A stretch of 64,000 nucleotides of DNA from Salinisphaera hydrothermalis (GTDB lineage: Bacteria > Pseudomonadota > Gammaproteobacteria > Nevskiales > Salinisphaeraceae). The notes beneath the pieces are model-generated. The model made no database searches. It was not told the origin of the DNA and saw only the letters and a program-made list of their open reading frames with translations. The stretch is from assembly GCF_040361195.1 (NCBI RefSeq), contig NZ_APNE01000002.1. The stretch is one strand, 5' to 3'. Made by a program: the position numbers and the translations under genes. Shown here piece by piece: positions 44,201 through 53,404 of this stretch; the stretch's first letter is position 1, and each line of letters begins with the position of its first letter.

Positions 44201-47200
44201 ATGGCAGAAACCAAGCCCCAAACCGCACTCCCGAGTCCGCTCGCGCCGCCGCCGCTCAACCCCGGCGAAGCCGCGCACTGGACCGGCCTCGCCGGCGCTG
44301 CTACTGCGCTGGCGTTAGCGTCGTGCGCGGCCGAGCGCGATGGCCTGACGGTCGCCGTCGTGGCCGACGAGCATCGCGCCTATCGCCTGGAAGAAGAACT
44401 GAAGTTCTTCGCCCCGGCCGATCTCGGCGTCTATCACTTCCCGGACTGGGAAACGCTGCCCTACGACGTCTTCTCGCCGCACGCGGATATCGTGTCGCAG
44501 CGGCTGTCGTTGTTGCTGGCCCTGCCGCGCATGGAGCGCGGTATTCTGATCGTCGCCGCCGACACCCTGCTCCAGCCGTTGCCGCCGCATGCCTTTGTGG
44601 ACGGTCGCGCCATGGCGTTCGCGGTGGGCGAGCAACTCGATTTCCATGCCCTGCGCGAGCGGCTGGAGGCCGCCGGCTATGCCGCGGTCTCGGAAGTCCG
44701 CACGCACGGCGAGTTCGCGGTTCGCGGCGCGGTGATGGATCTGTATCCGACCGGCTCGGATCAGCCTTATCGGCTCGATCTGTTCGACGACGAGATCGAG
44801 ACCATCCGCGCCTTCGATCCCGAAACCCAGCGCTCGACCGAAAAGATCGATTCGATCCGGCTGTTGCCGGCGCGCGAGTTTCCGCTCGACGAAGACGCGA
44901 TCAAGGCCTTCCGCCAGCGCTACCGGCAGCGCTTCGACGGCGATCCGGGTGCGAGCGTGATTTATCGCGATATCTCGCGCGGTATCCCGCCGGGCGGCAT
45001 CGAATCTTATCTGGCGTTGTTCTTCGACGAGATCGCCTCGCTGACCGATTATCTGCCAGCCGGCGCTGGCGTGATCGAGCTCGGCGATGTCGCCGGCGCG
45101 CTCGACACCGCCTGGCGCGCGATCGTCGATCGCCACGAACAGCGCGGCGTGAATCCGGAGCGCCCGATCCTGCCCCCGGACGAAGCTTTCGTTACCCCGG
45201 CGCGGCTGAAATCGGCGTTCGACGAATACACCGGTGCGCGCATCATCGACGGCGAGACTGGGGATACCCCGTTCGCGGCCGAGAGCGTGCCCAAGCTGGC
45301 GGGCGCGGACGTCGCCGCCACCGGGCGCGCCCTGCGCGATTTCTTCGACACCTTCGATGGCCGGCTGCTGATCACCGGCGATTCCGCCGGCCGCCGCGAA
45401 GCCCTGCGCGACTGGCTGAGCCAGCTGGGCCTGGCACCGGCGCGCGTCGAGGGCTGGGCCGAATTCACTGGCCACAACAAGCGCATCGCGGTGACCGCCG
45501 CGCCGCTGGAAGCCGGCTGTGTGCTGGCGGCCGACGGTCTCGCTGTCATCGCCGAGAATCAGCTGACCGGCGCCCGGCCGCCGGCCAAGAAACGCCGCCG
45601 TGCGCCGGTCCGCGATCCGGAAACCGCGATTCGCGAGCTCACCGACCTGGCGCCCGGCGCGCCGGTGGTGCATCAGGACAATGGCGTCGGCCGCTATCAG
45701 GGACTGATCAAGCTGTCGGCCGGCGGTATCGAGAACGAATTCGTCACCATTGAATATGCCGGCGGCGACCTGCTCTATGTGCCGGTGGCCTCGCTGCATC
45801 TGGTACATCGCTTCACCGGCGGCGATGCCGATACCGCGCCGCTGCACCGTCTCGGCAACGATCGCTGGGCCAAAGCACGTAAAAAAGCGGCGCAACAAGC
45901 CCGCGACACCGCCGCCGATCTGCTCGAAATCCAGGCCAAGCGCGAGTCGGCGCCCGGCGTGGCGATGGCGCCCGACGAGGCCGATTACGCGAAGTTCGCC
46001 GCCCAGTTCCCATTCGAGGAAACGCCCGACCAGCAGCGCGCCATCGACGAGGTCATGGCCGATCTATCGCGCGCCACACCGATGGATCGCGTGGTCTGTG
46101 GCGATGTCGGTTTCGGCAAGACCGAAGTGGCACTGCGCTCGGCGTTCGTGGCCGTGTCGTCGGGCTACCAGGTTGCGGTCCTCGTGCCGACCACCCTGCT
46201 CGCCCAGCAGCATTACCAGAGCTTCGCCGATCGCTTTGCCGACTGGCCCGTGAAGATCGGCGCGCTCTCGCGCATGCGCACGGGCAAACAGCGCGACACG
46301 CTGCTCGAGGAAATGGCCGACGGCAAGCTGGATATCGTCATCGGCACGCATCGTCTGCTGGCCAAGGACATCCGTTTCAAGAAGCTGGGCCTGCTGATCG
46401 TCGACGAGGAGCACCGCTTCGGCGTGCGCCACAAGGAGCGCATCAAGAGCCTGCGCGCCCAGGTCGATCTGCTCACGCTCACCGCGACGCCGATTCCACG
46501 CACGCTCAACATGAGCCTGTCGGGACTGCGCGATCTGTCGATTATCGCTACGGCACCGGAATCCCGCTTGGCAATCGAGACCTTCGTATCCAAATACGAC
46601 GGCGTGCTGCTGCAGGAAGCCGCGCGCCGCGAGATGCGCCGCGGCGGCCAGATCTATTACGTGCACAACAAGGTCAAGGATATCGAGCGCAAGGCGCGCG
46701 ATCTGGCCGAGCTGCTGCCCGAGGCCCGCATCCGCATCGCCCACGGCCAGATGCACGAACGGGAACTCGAAGAGGTGATGCTCGATTTCTATCACCGACG
46801 CTTCGATGTTCTGCTCTGCACCACGATCGTGGAATCCGGCATCGACGTGCCGAGCGCCAATACCATCATCATCGATCGGGCCGATACCTTCGGCCTCGCC
46901 CAGCTGCATCAGCTGCGCGGCCGCGTCGGGCGTTCGCATCATCGGGCCTATGCCTATCTGCTCACGCCCGATGAAGTCTCGATGACCCCGGATGCCCAGA
47001 AGCGACTCGACGCCCTGGCTTCGCTGCACGATCTGGGCGCCGGCTTCGCGCTCGCCACCCACGATCTGGAGATCCGCGGCGCGGGCGAGCTGCTGGGCGA
47101 AGGCCAGTCCGGCCAGATTCAGGAAATCGGCTTCGATCTCTATCGCCAGATGCTCGACCGGGCCGTGGCCGCGTACAAGCGCGGCGAAGTGCCGGAGGCC

Positions 47201-47692
47201 GACGCGGACGAACTCATGCGCGCGACCGAGGTGGAACTCGGCGTGCCGGCGCTGCTGCCCGAGGACTATATTCCGGACGTGCATATCCGGCTCGTGCTGT
47301 ACAAGCGCATCAGTGCGGCCAAGGACGGCGCTGCCCTGCGCGCGCTGAAGGTGGAACTGATCGATCGCTTCGGCCTGTTGCCGGAACCGACCGAAAACCT
47401 GTTCGCGGCCACCAGCCTCAAGCTGCAATCGGCGCCGCTCGCGCTCGCCAAGCTGGAAGCCGGCCCGGACGTCGGCCGCCTGCATTTTGGCAAGGCCAGC
47501 CGGGTGGACCCGGCCACGCTGATCACCCTCGTCCAGGCCGATCCAAGAGCCTATCGGCTGGAAGGCGATTCCAAGCTGGTGTTCTTCCGTGACATGCCCG
47601 ACGTGGCCACCCGCATCGAACGCATCGCCGAGCTGCTCGACAAGCTGGGCGCACCGCGCCTCAACGAGGCCGAGGAAGCGGTCGCCGGTTAG
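44201..47692 (+). CDS. mfd: Transcription-repair coupling factor Mfd
   Basis: 1163 residues, the usual length. UvrB-homology N-terminal part (FPDWETLPYDVFSPHADIVSQRL), the RNA polymerase-interacting domain (about 480-550; VVHQDNGVGRYQGL), then RecG-like helicase motifs: GDVGFGKTEVALR (motif I), DEEHRFG (II, a DEEH box), TATPIPRTL (III), and later QLRGRVGRSHHRAYAYLL (VI). A C-terminal TRCF domain follows. Mfd removes stalled RNA polymerase and recruits UvrA. AATAAT at 44183 may be a -10 element. Confidence 0.97.
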   Translation: MAETKPQTALPSPLAPPPLNPGEAAHWTGLAGAATALALASCAAERDGLTVAVVADEHRAYRLEEELKFFAPADLGVYHFPDWETLPYDVFSPHADIVSQRLSLLLALPRMERGILIVAADTLLQPLPPHAFVDGRAMAFAVGEQLDFHALRERLEAAGYAAVSEVRTHGEFAVRGAVMDLYPTGSDQPYRLDLFDDEIETIRAFDPETQRSTEKIDSIRLLPAREFPLDEDAIKAFRQRYRQRFDGDPGASVIYRDISRGIPPGGIESYLALFFDEIASLTDYLPAGAGVIELGDVAGALDTAWRAIVDRHEQRGVNPERPILPPDEAFVTPARLKSAFDEYTGARIIDGETGDTPFAAESVPKLAGADVAATGRALRDFFDTFDGRLLITGDSAGRREALRDWLSQLGLAPARVEGWAEFTGHNKRIAVTAAPLEAGCVLAADGLAVIAENQLTGARPPAKKRRRAPVRDPETAIRELTDLAPGAPVVHQDNGVGRYQGLIKLSAGGIENEFVTIEYAGGDLLYVPVASLHLVHRFTGGDADTAPLHRLGNDRWAKARKKAAQQARDTAADLLEIQAKRESAPGVAMAPDEADYAKFAAQFPFEETPDQQRAIDEVMADLSRATPMDRVVCGDVGFGKTEVALRSAFVAVSSGYQVAVLVPTTLLAQQHYQSFADRFADWPVKIGALSRMRTGKQRDTLLEEMADGKLDIVIGTHRLLAKDIRFKKLGLLIVDEEHRFGVRHKERIKSLRAQVDLLTLTATPIPRTLNMSLSGLRDLSIIATAPESRLAIETFVSKYDGVLLQEAARREMRRGGQIYYVHNKVKDIERKARDLAELLPEARIRIAHGQMHERELEEVMLDFYHRRFDVLLCTTIVESGIDVPSANTIIIDRADTFGLAQLHQLRGRVGRSHHRAYAYLLTPDEVSMTPDAQKRLDALASLHDLGAGFALATHDLEIRGAGELLGEGQSGQIQEIGFDLYRQMLDRAVAAYKRGEVPEADADELMRATEVELGVPALLPEDYIPDVHIRLVLYKRISAAKDGAALRALKVELIDRFGLLPEPTENLFAATSLKLQSAPLALAKLEAGPDVGRLHFGKASRVDPATLITLVQADPRAYRLEGDSKLVFFRDMPDVATRIERIAELLDKLGAPRLNEAEEAVAG

Positions 47693-47717
47693 ACCGCTGT
47701 TCTCGTTCGACGAAAAA

Positions 47718-47925
47718 GTCCGCCAATAAACGCGAACGAGCGCCAATCGTTGATATCGAGGCTTGGCGCACAATGAACGAACGTGCGACATCTCGTGACG
47801 CTCTGGCAGGCGCCTGCTGGCTGCATCGAGTGTCGCCACTCGCCGCAAGTAAAACGAACGGCCGGCTCGTTGCGCAACACAGCCGTCAAACGCATTTGCG
47901 CGCCCGTTTGCGTTTATTTGCGGAC
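47718..47925. repeat. Non-coding element with 25-bp terminal inverted repeats (MITE-like)
   Basis: The left end (47718-47742) and the reverse complement of the right end (47901-47925) match at 22 of 25 positions; the shared core is GTCCGC.AATAAACGC. The 208-bp interval holds no gene. An additional 8-bp inverted repeat, CTCGTTCG/CGAACGAG (47702-47709, 47733-47740), lies across the left border. No transposase is present and I did not find a direct target duplication. It occupies the mfd-MTIP gap. Confidence 0.55.
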
Positions 47926-47960
47926 TGTCATTCCCGCGACAGCGGCGACCAAGCCGTTTA

Positions 47961-47980
47961 GAGCCTATTCCAATAGGTTC
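47961..47980 (-). repeat. 20-bp hairpin abutting the MTIP stop codon (copy 2)
   Basis: GAGCCTATTCCAATAGGTTC on the plus strand is the same sequence as at 13307-13326 except at two positions. It again starts at the base right after a TAA stop on the minus strand. Confidence 0.6.
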
Positions 47981-48730
47981 TTAGAGGATCGGCAGCACCG
48001 CTTCGAGCCATGCCTCGATATTCGACATGGCCCGTGCCAGCGTCGCCTCGATCTCGGCATGAATCGCCAGCCCGCCGGTACGCCCGGCCGCCTTGTTCAC
48101 GACCACACTCGCACAGGCGTAATCCAGGCCGGCCTCGCGTGCCAGCCCGGCCTCCGGCATGCCAGTCATGCCGACGATATCGCAGCCGTCGCGCTCCATG
48201 TGATTGATCTCGGCGGCGGTTTCCAGGCGCGGGCCCTGGGTGACGCCATAGACCGCGGCTTCCGCCGGATCGAAGCCGAGCCCGGCCGCCGCGTTGATCA
48301 GCGCCTGACGCAATGCCGGCGTATACGGATCGGTGAAATCGATATGATCCAGCTCGCCGGCACTGGCATCGTCATAGAACGTGTGCGCCCGCCCCCAGCT
48401 GTAGTCGATGAGCTGGTGCGGCACGACGATCCGGCCCGGGGCCATGGCCTCGGTGATGCCGCCAACGGCCGCGATCGCGATCACCTGCCGGCAGCCGGCA
48501 TCCGCGAGCGCGCGAATATTGGCGCGATAATTGATGGCATGCGGCGCGAGCCGGTGGCCGGGGCCGTGGCGCATGACGAAGCAGACGTCGCGACCGGCAA
48601 AGGTGCCGTGTACCAGAGGCCCGGAGGCCGGCCCGTATGCGGTGTCCGGAATCGTGGCCGGGCCGTTGGTCTCGACGCCAGCCAGGCCGGCCAGCGCAGT
48701 GCCGCCGATGATACCGATGGGTTCGCTCAT
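47981..48730 (-). CDS. Purine nucleoside phosphorylase, probable S-methyl-5'-thioinosine phosphorylase (MTIP)
   Basis: 249 residues, PNP/MTAP family 2. GIIGGTAL (phosphate site), MRHGPGHRLAPHAINYRANI, TQGPRLETAAEI and GMTGMPEAGLAREAGL are the family motifs. Instead of the Asp of adenosine-type MTAPs, the base-recognition loop reads VVVN212KAAG, the Asn pattern of 6-oxopurine phosphorylases, which points to methylthioinosine or inosine. The overlap with hpt (ATGA) fits: hypoxanthine released here is the Hpt substrate. The order mfd-MTIP-nagZ is like P. aeruginosa PA3002-PA3005. Confidence 0.85.
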   Translation of the reverse strand: MSEPIGIIGGTALAGLAGVETNGPATIPDTAYGPASGPLVHGTFAGRDVCFVMRHGPGHRLAPHAINYRANIRALADAGCRQVIAIAAVGGITEAMAPGRIVVPHQLIDYSWGRAHTFYDDASAGELDHIDFTDPYTPALRQALINAAAGLGFDPAEAAVYGVTQGPRLETAAEINHMERDGCDIVGMTGMPEAGLAREAGLDYACASVVVNKAAGRTGGLAIHAEIEATLARAMSNIEAWLEAVLPIL

Positions 48731-49299
48731 GCGACGTCCTGGCCGATCGCCCAGACGCCGGGCAACTGGCGGAAATAGCCCTTGTAATCCATCCCCGAAC
48801 CGAACACGTAGCGATCGGCGACGGTGCAGCCGACATAATCGGCCGACAAACCCGACGCGCGGCGATCGTGGTCCTTCAACAACAGCATGGCGGTACGCAC
48901 CGAGGCCGCGCCCTGACCGCGAATCGACTCGAGAATCGCAGCCAGCGTATGCCCTTCATCGATGATGTCGTCGACGATCAGCACGTGCCGGCCGGCCAGC
49001 CGCAGCCCGGGGCTGACTTTCCAGACCAGCTCACCGCCGGCGGTCTCGCCGCGATAGCGCGTGGCATGCAGATAATCGAGTTCGAACGGAAAGTCCAGGC
49101 GCTTGCCGAGCTCCGCCGTGGCCTGCAGCCCACCCAGCATCACACACATCACCACCGGGTCGAGCTCGGCCAGATCCCGGGTAACCTCCGCGGCCATGCG
49201 ATCGTAGGCAGCATTGATCTCGTCTTCCGTGATCAGACAGTCCGCGCTGTCGTACACGGCCTTGGCCTCTTCGTAACGCTGTCGGTCCAAACCGCTCAT
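48727..49299 (-). CDS. hpt: Hypoxanthine-guanine phosphoribosyltransferase
   Basis: 190 residues. The PRPP-binding motif VLIVDDIIDEGHTLAAI (about 105-121), the flexible-loop start LHATRYRGE, and the C-terminal VADRYVFGSGMDYKGYFRQLP, which contacts the purine, identify the type I PRTase. It makes IMP/GMP from hypoxanthine/guanine and PRPP. It lies 9 nt after the mscS-type gene and overlaps the MTIP start. Confidence 0.93.
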   Translation of the reverse strand: MSGLDRQRYEEAKAVYDSADCLITEDEINAAYDRMAAEVTRDLAELDPVVMCVMLGGLQATAELGKRLDFPFELDYLHATRYRGETAGGELVWKVSPGLRLAGRHVLIVDDIIDEGHTLAAILESIRGQGAASVRTAMLLLKDHDRRASGLSADYVGCTVADRYVFGSGMDYKGYFRQLPGVWAIGQDVA

Positions 49300-49308
49300 G
49301 GTTTTCCT

Positions 49309-50550
49309 TTACTGTTCGCCGGCATCGTCCGGTCCCACTTTGCCCTGATCGCTGGCACGTTCGCGGGCGACGTCCCGTTTTTCCTCGGATTGTACCTTTT
49401 CGCTGTCGATCTCTTCCTGATCGTCGTCGTCGCTTCCCTGCTGCTCGGCCCGCGCGACCACTAGTTCGCCGGGGATATGAATCGTGGTAGTCGGGAACGA
49501 GATCGCCCCGCCGTGCTCGCGAATCCGATCCTGTACCCGTTGCAATACACCCTGCTTGATCGCGAGATACTCGGCCCAGTCAGTGGTATGGGTATAACAG
49601 TAGACCAGCAGATCGAGCGACGAAGCCGACAGCGAATCGAGATAGGTCAGGATGACCTGCTCCGAATCGATGTTTTCGTCCTCGTCGAGCATCGAGCGGA
49701 TGTCTTCGACCAGATCGGGGACGATCGCAGCATCCTCGTAGCGGATGCCGATGGTTTCGTTGATCAGCCGATGACTCATGCGCGACGGGTTTTCCAGCGC
49801 GACGTTCGAGAACACGGCGTTGGGCACATACAACGGCCGCATGTCGAAGCGCCGCACCGTGGTCGCCCGCCAGCCAATGGCCTCGACCGTGCCCTCGATA
49901 TCGCGATCCGGCGAGCGGATCCAGTCGCCGACTGAAAACGGCCGATTCAGATAGACCGTCACCCCGCCGAAAATATTGGCGAGCACGTCGCGGGCGGCAA
50001 AACCCACGGCGATGCCGCCTACACCCGAGAACGTCAGCAGCCCGGACGGGCTGACACCGAACTGATCCAGCAGCACGAGCCCGGCAATGATCAGCGTCAC
50101 GGCACGGACCAGCTTGGCGATGGCATCGGCCGTGGTGGCGTCCAGTTTATCGTGGCGGCGCGCCGCCCGTGCCAGCGCATTCTTCTCGATCGTGCCGATC
50201 AGGCGGAATGCGAACCACACCATGGTCAGTGTGATCAGAATGCCGCGAACCTTGGGCACATAATCCCGCCAGGGATGATCCGGCGAGGTCGCGAGCACGA
50301 TGGCGATCGAAACCCCGGCGATCCACAACAGCACCTGTAGCGGCCCGTTGACGCTGCGATACAGCGCGTCGTCCCAGAGATTGCGGGTCTTGAGCACCCG
50401 GCGATGCAGACAGGCGAATATCCCGCGCGTGAGCAGGTCAAGCAACGCCGTGATGACCAGAATCCCGGCGACATCGATCACCGTGCCCCACTCGCTTTTC
50501 AGCGATAGATACTGCGACATGAAGTGCTGGTAGGTATCGACCAGATTCAT
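49309..50550 (-). CDS. MscS-family mechanosensitive ion channel
   Basis: 413 residues. Four to five membrane helices in the first 180 residues; the pore-lining TM3 has GVGGIAVGFAARDVLANIFGG. The MscS beta domain follows (NRPFSVGDWI, GTVEAIGWRATTVRRFD) with PNAVFSN, then the alpha/beta vestibule. The C-terminus ends in an acidic, disordered tail of about 50 residues (GSDDDDQEEIDSEK). It most resembles the YbdG/YnaI subgroup. It releases solutes on hypo-osmotic shock. The start overlaps the nagZ stop by one base. Confidence 0.92.
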   Translation of the reverse strand: MNLVDTYQHFMSQYLSLKSEWGTVIDVAGILVITALLDLLTRGIFACLHRRVLKTRNLWDDALYRSVNGPLQVLLWIAGVSIAIVLATSPDHPWRDYVPKVRGILITLTMVWFAFRLIGTIEKNALARAARRHDKLDATTADAIAKLVRAVTLIIAGLVLLDQFGVSPSGLLTFSGVGGIAVGFAARDVLANIFGGVTVYLNRPFSVGDWIRSPDRDIEGTVEAIGWRATTVRRFDMRPLYVPNAVFSNVALENPSRMSHRLINETIGIRYEDAAIVPDLVEDIRSMLDEDENIDSEQVILTYLDSLSASSLDLLVYCYTHTTDWAEYLAIKQGVLQRVQDRIREHGGAISFPTTTIHIPGELVVARAEQQGSDDDDQEEIDSEKVQSEEKRDVARERASDQGKVGPDDAGEQ

Positions 50551-51587
50551 CAGGCAGCTCCCATCAGCCGGGCGGCGGTCTCGCGCGCGGCGGCCAGTCG
50601 GGTCGGATCGGTTTCGAATACGGTGTCCGCGGCGCGCAGGCGACGTGCCAGCGCCTCACGGCGCGCCCGGCCACGATCCGCTGCGCCATCGGCCACTGCA
50701 TCCCGGGCGACGAGCGCGGCGTCACGATCGTTGCAGACCGGCAGATAATCACAGCCGGCGGTCAACGCCAGGCGCGTGCGCTCGGCATAATCGCCGAGGG
50801 CCGCGGCCCCGCCCATGCTGAGATCGTCGCAGAACACACAGCCGGCGAAGCCAAGCCGTCCGCGCAGGATATCCTCGATCCAGACGCGCGATAGGCTGGC
50901 CGGACGCTCGTCTACAGCGGTGTAGCGCACATGCGCCATCATCACAGACGCGATGTCCTCCTCGACGAGCCTCGCGAACGGCGTCCAATCTTTTTCCAAC
51001 GCCGCCAGCGGACGCTCGTCGACCGGCAGCTCGTGGTGCGAATCGGCCGCGACATAGCCATGCCCGGGGAAGTGCTTGGCGGTGGCCGCACTGCCGGCGT
51101 CGGCTAAACTCTGCGCGAAAACAGCCGTCAGATCGGTCACGATATCCGCCGTATCGCCGAATGCACGGCTGCCGATGACGGCCGAGACGCCGTAATCGAG
51201 ATCCGCCACCGGCGACAGCGGCATATCCACGCCCACGCCGCGCAGCTCGGTCGCTACCAGCCAGGCCAGCTCGCGCGTCGCGTCCCGCGCGGCGGCCGGA
51301 TCGTCGCGATAGGCCCGGCCCAGGGCGCGCATCGGTGGGATCGGCGTAAAACCATCGCGAAAGCGCTGGACCCGACCGCCCTCGTAATCGGCCACGATCA
51401 GCAGATTCGGGCGCGCGGCGCGCATCTCGGCGGTCAGTGCCGCCAGCTGCTCCGGGCTGGAGAAATTACGGGTGAACAGAATCGCCCCGCCCACCGTCGC
51501 GTCCGCCAGCAGTTCGCGATCGGCTTCGGTGAGCGTGGTGCCTTCGACATCGACCAGCAGGGGCCCGGGCGGCAAGCCCGGACTCAT
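50550..51587 (-). CDS. nagZ: Beta-N-acetylhexosaminidase NagZ
   Basis: 345 residues from the ATG that overlaps the upstream stop (ATGA); a GTG five codons earlier is less likely. GH3 motifs: GAILFTRNF, EGGRVQRFRDGF, the catalytic loop KHFPGHGYVAADSHHELP with the His acid/base, and CDDLSM with the nucleophile Asp. It removes GlcNAc from anhydro-muropeptides in peptidoglycan recycling. The segment before EGGRVQRF reads VADY, where family members I know have VDQ. Confidence 0.95.
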   Translation of the reverse strand: MSPGLPPGPLLVDVEGTTLTEADRELLADATVGGAILFTRNFSSPEQLAALTAEMRAARPNLLIVADYEGGRVQRFRDGFTPIPPMRALGRAYRDDPAAARDATRELAWLVATELRGVGVDMPLSPVADLDYGVSAVIGSRAFGDTADIVTDLTAVFAQSLADAGSAATAKHFPGHGYVAADSHHELPVDERPLAALEKDWTPFARLVEEDIASVMMAHVRYTAVDERPASLSRVWIEDILRGRLGFAGCVFCDDLSMGGAAALGDYAERTRLALTAGCDYLPVCNDRDAALVARDAVADGAADRGRARREALARRLRAADTVFETDPTRLAAARETAARLMGAA

Positions 51588-52063
51588 GCGTCGTTGCTCC
51601 ACTGGCTGTAGGGCAAAAACGCCAGCGCATGGTTGTAGTAACGCACGTCGTCGGTAATCTCGGCGCCGAGCCAGTCGGGCCGCTCGAACGCTTCATCGGC
51701 GCTGTCGAGTTCGATTTCGGCGACGATCAACGGCGCGTTGGCACCCACGAATTCGTCGATCTCCCAGACATGGCCGGCGTGCTTTACCCAGTAGCGCGTC
51801 TTTTCCACCGGCGGGGTGAGCGTCAGGTTGTCCAGAATCTCGCGGGCCTCGGCCAGCGGAATCGGATACTCGTATTCGGCCCGCGACGTGCCGACCTGGG
51901 CCGCCTTGAGGTTGAGATTGGCCTGCTCTCCCTCGATGCGCACGCGCACCGACGCCCGGCCGGAATCGTTGAGATACCCCTGGGCGAAGCGCTGGCTGGC
52001 ATGGGCGGCCGCGCGCCAGGCGTCGCCGACGACGAGAAACTTGCGTTCGATTTCCAGTGCCAT
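51584..52063 (-). CDS. CYTH-domain protein (inorganic triphosphatase-like)
   Basis: 159 residues, a single CYTH/TTM tunnel domain. EIERKFLV (E4, E6, K8) is the signature metal/phosphate site. RVRIEGEQANLNLK and KTRYWVKHAGHVWEIDEF, with alternating charged residues, line the tunnel, and IVAEIELDSADEAF follows. Small CYTH proteins of this kind hydrolyse triphosphate (PPPi) or act on nucleotides. It lies 9 nt after rlmD and overlaps nagZ. Confidence 0.9.
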   Translation of the reverse strand: MALEIERKFLVVGDAWRAAAHASQRFAQGYLNDSGRASVRVRIEGEQANLNLKAAQVGTSRAEYEYPIPLAEAREILDNLTLTPPVEKTRYWVKHAGHVWEIDEFVGANAPLIVAEIELDSADEAFERPDWLGAEITDDVRYYNHALAFLPYSQWSNDA

Positions 52064-52072
52064 GAATTGCTT

Positions 52073-53404
52073 TTATTGGGCCAAATCAAATACCGCCATC
52101 GATTCGATATGCGCGGTATGCGGGAACATGTCCATCACGCCGGCCGCGGTCAGCCGGTAGCCGTACTGCTCGACCAGGGTCGCGGCATCGCGCGCCAGCG
52201 TGGCCGGATGACAGGAGCAGTACACGATGCGCTGCGCCCCGGTCGCGGCCACATGCCCGAGCACTTCGGCCGCGCCGGAGCGCGGTGGGTCGAGCAGCAC
52301 TTTATCGGCGCGTTCCGGGCGCCAGGCCGGGCGCTCGGCCGGCTCGAACAGGTTGTCGACGTGGGCGCTGATATTAGTCGCCCCGTTGCGGGCGGCATTA
52401 GCGCGTGCGCGCTCGACCAGCCCGGCCTCGCCCTCGACCGTGATCACCTCGCGCGCGGCGCGCGACAGCGGCACGGAGAAATTGCCGAGCCCGGAAAACA
52501 GCTCCAGCACCGTGTCGTCGGCGCCGACATCCAGCTCGGCCAATGCCGCATCGATCATGCGGCGATTGATATCGCCGTGGATCTGCACGAAATCGTTCGG
52601 CTGGAAATACAAGCGGGCGTCGTAGGCCGGCAAGTCGTAGTACAACGGCTCGGGTTCGCCCGATAACGGCGCAATCGTGGATTCGTTGCCCGGCTGCAAG
52701 TAGATGACGAACCCGGTCGCGCGTTCGTAGTCGGCCAGGCGCTCGCGGTCCACGGTGGACGGCTCTTCCAGGACACGAAAGACCAGCGCGATGTGGTTAT
52801 CGCCGGCCGCGACCTCGATCTGCGGGATGGCGCTGCGGATAGACAGATCGTCGATCAGCCGGCCCAGTTCGGCCAGCCGGGTGCCGACCTCCGGCACCAG
52901 CACTTCGCAGCGCGAGAGCTGGGCGATGAACGGCGCCCCACGCTCGCGAAAGCCTACCAGCGTGCCGCCTTTCTTGGGGACATGCTTGGCGCCCAGCCGC
53001 GCGCGACGACGATAGCCCCAGCGCGCGCCGACCAGCGGTTCGAGCACGCGTTCGGGCGCGACGCCGCCGACGCGCGTGAGCGCATCCAGCAGTTGACGCT
53101 GCTTGAACTCGACCTGCGCTTCGGGCGAAGCATGCTGCAGGATGCAGCCGCCACAGACGCCGAAATGCGCACAACGTGGCGTGGCCCGATCCGGGGACGC
53201 CGAGAACAGCGTGGCCATTTCGGCCTGTTCGTAGTCGCGCTTGACCTTGACCGGCTGGTACAGCGCCTGCTCGCCGGGCAGCGTATCGGCCACGAAGATG
53301 GCCTTGCCGTCGACGTGACCGACGCCGCAGCCGTTGCTGGCCAGATCGGTGATCTCGACAACGCCACGCTCGGGGCGTTTTTTACGATTGCGACGCCGGC
53401 TCAT
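52073..53404 (-). CDS. rlmD: 23S rRNA (uracil-1939-C5)-methyltransferase RlmD
   Basis: 443 residues. A TRAM domain (about 13-70), the 4Fe-4S ligands C78, C84, C87 and C166, and a SAM-dependent methyltransferase domain with ELFSGLGNFSVPL (motif I), LLDPPRSG (motif IV) and the catalytic CSCHPATLARD. It methylates U1939 of 23S rRNA. It is coupled by ATGA to the gene upstream. Confidence 0.95.
   Translation of the reverse strand: MSRRRNRKKRPERGVVEITDLASNGCGVGHVDGKAIFVADTLPGEQALYQPVKVKRDYEQAEMATLFSASPDRATPRCAHFGVCGGCILQHASPEAQVEFKQRQLLDALTRVGGVAPERVLEPLVGARWGYRRRARLGAKHVPKKGGTLVGFRERGAPFIAQLSRCEVLVPEVGTRLAELGRLIDDLSIRSAIPQIEVAAGDNHIALVFRVLEEPSTVDRERLADYERATGFVIYLQPGNESTIAPLSGEPEPLYYDLPAYDARLYFQPNDFVQIHGDINRRMIDAALAELDVGADDTVLELFSGLGNFSVPLSRAAREVITVEGEAGLVERARANAARNGATNISAHVDNLFEPAERPAWRPERADKVLLDPPRSGAAEVLGHVAATGAQRIVYCSCHPATLARDAATLVEQYGYRLTAAGVMDMFPHTAHIESMAVFDLAQ

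Noticed and set aside
44315..47848. Long antisense frames (527 and 594 codons) inside mfd
   Set aside because: Same high-GC artefact; mfd on the plus strand accounts fully for the region.
47932..47950. TTCCCGCGACAGCGG, reminiscent of dRS3/ATTCCCGCG-type repeats
   Set aside because: Only one half is present, without the matching GGGAAT arm, so it cannot be called such a repeat.
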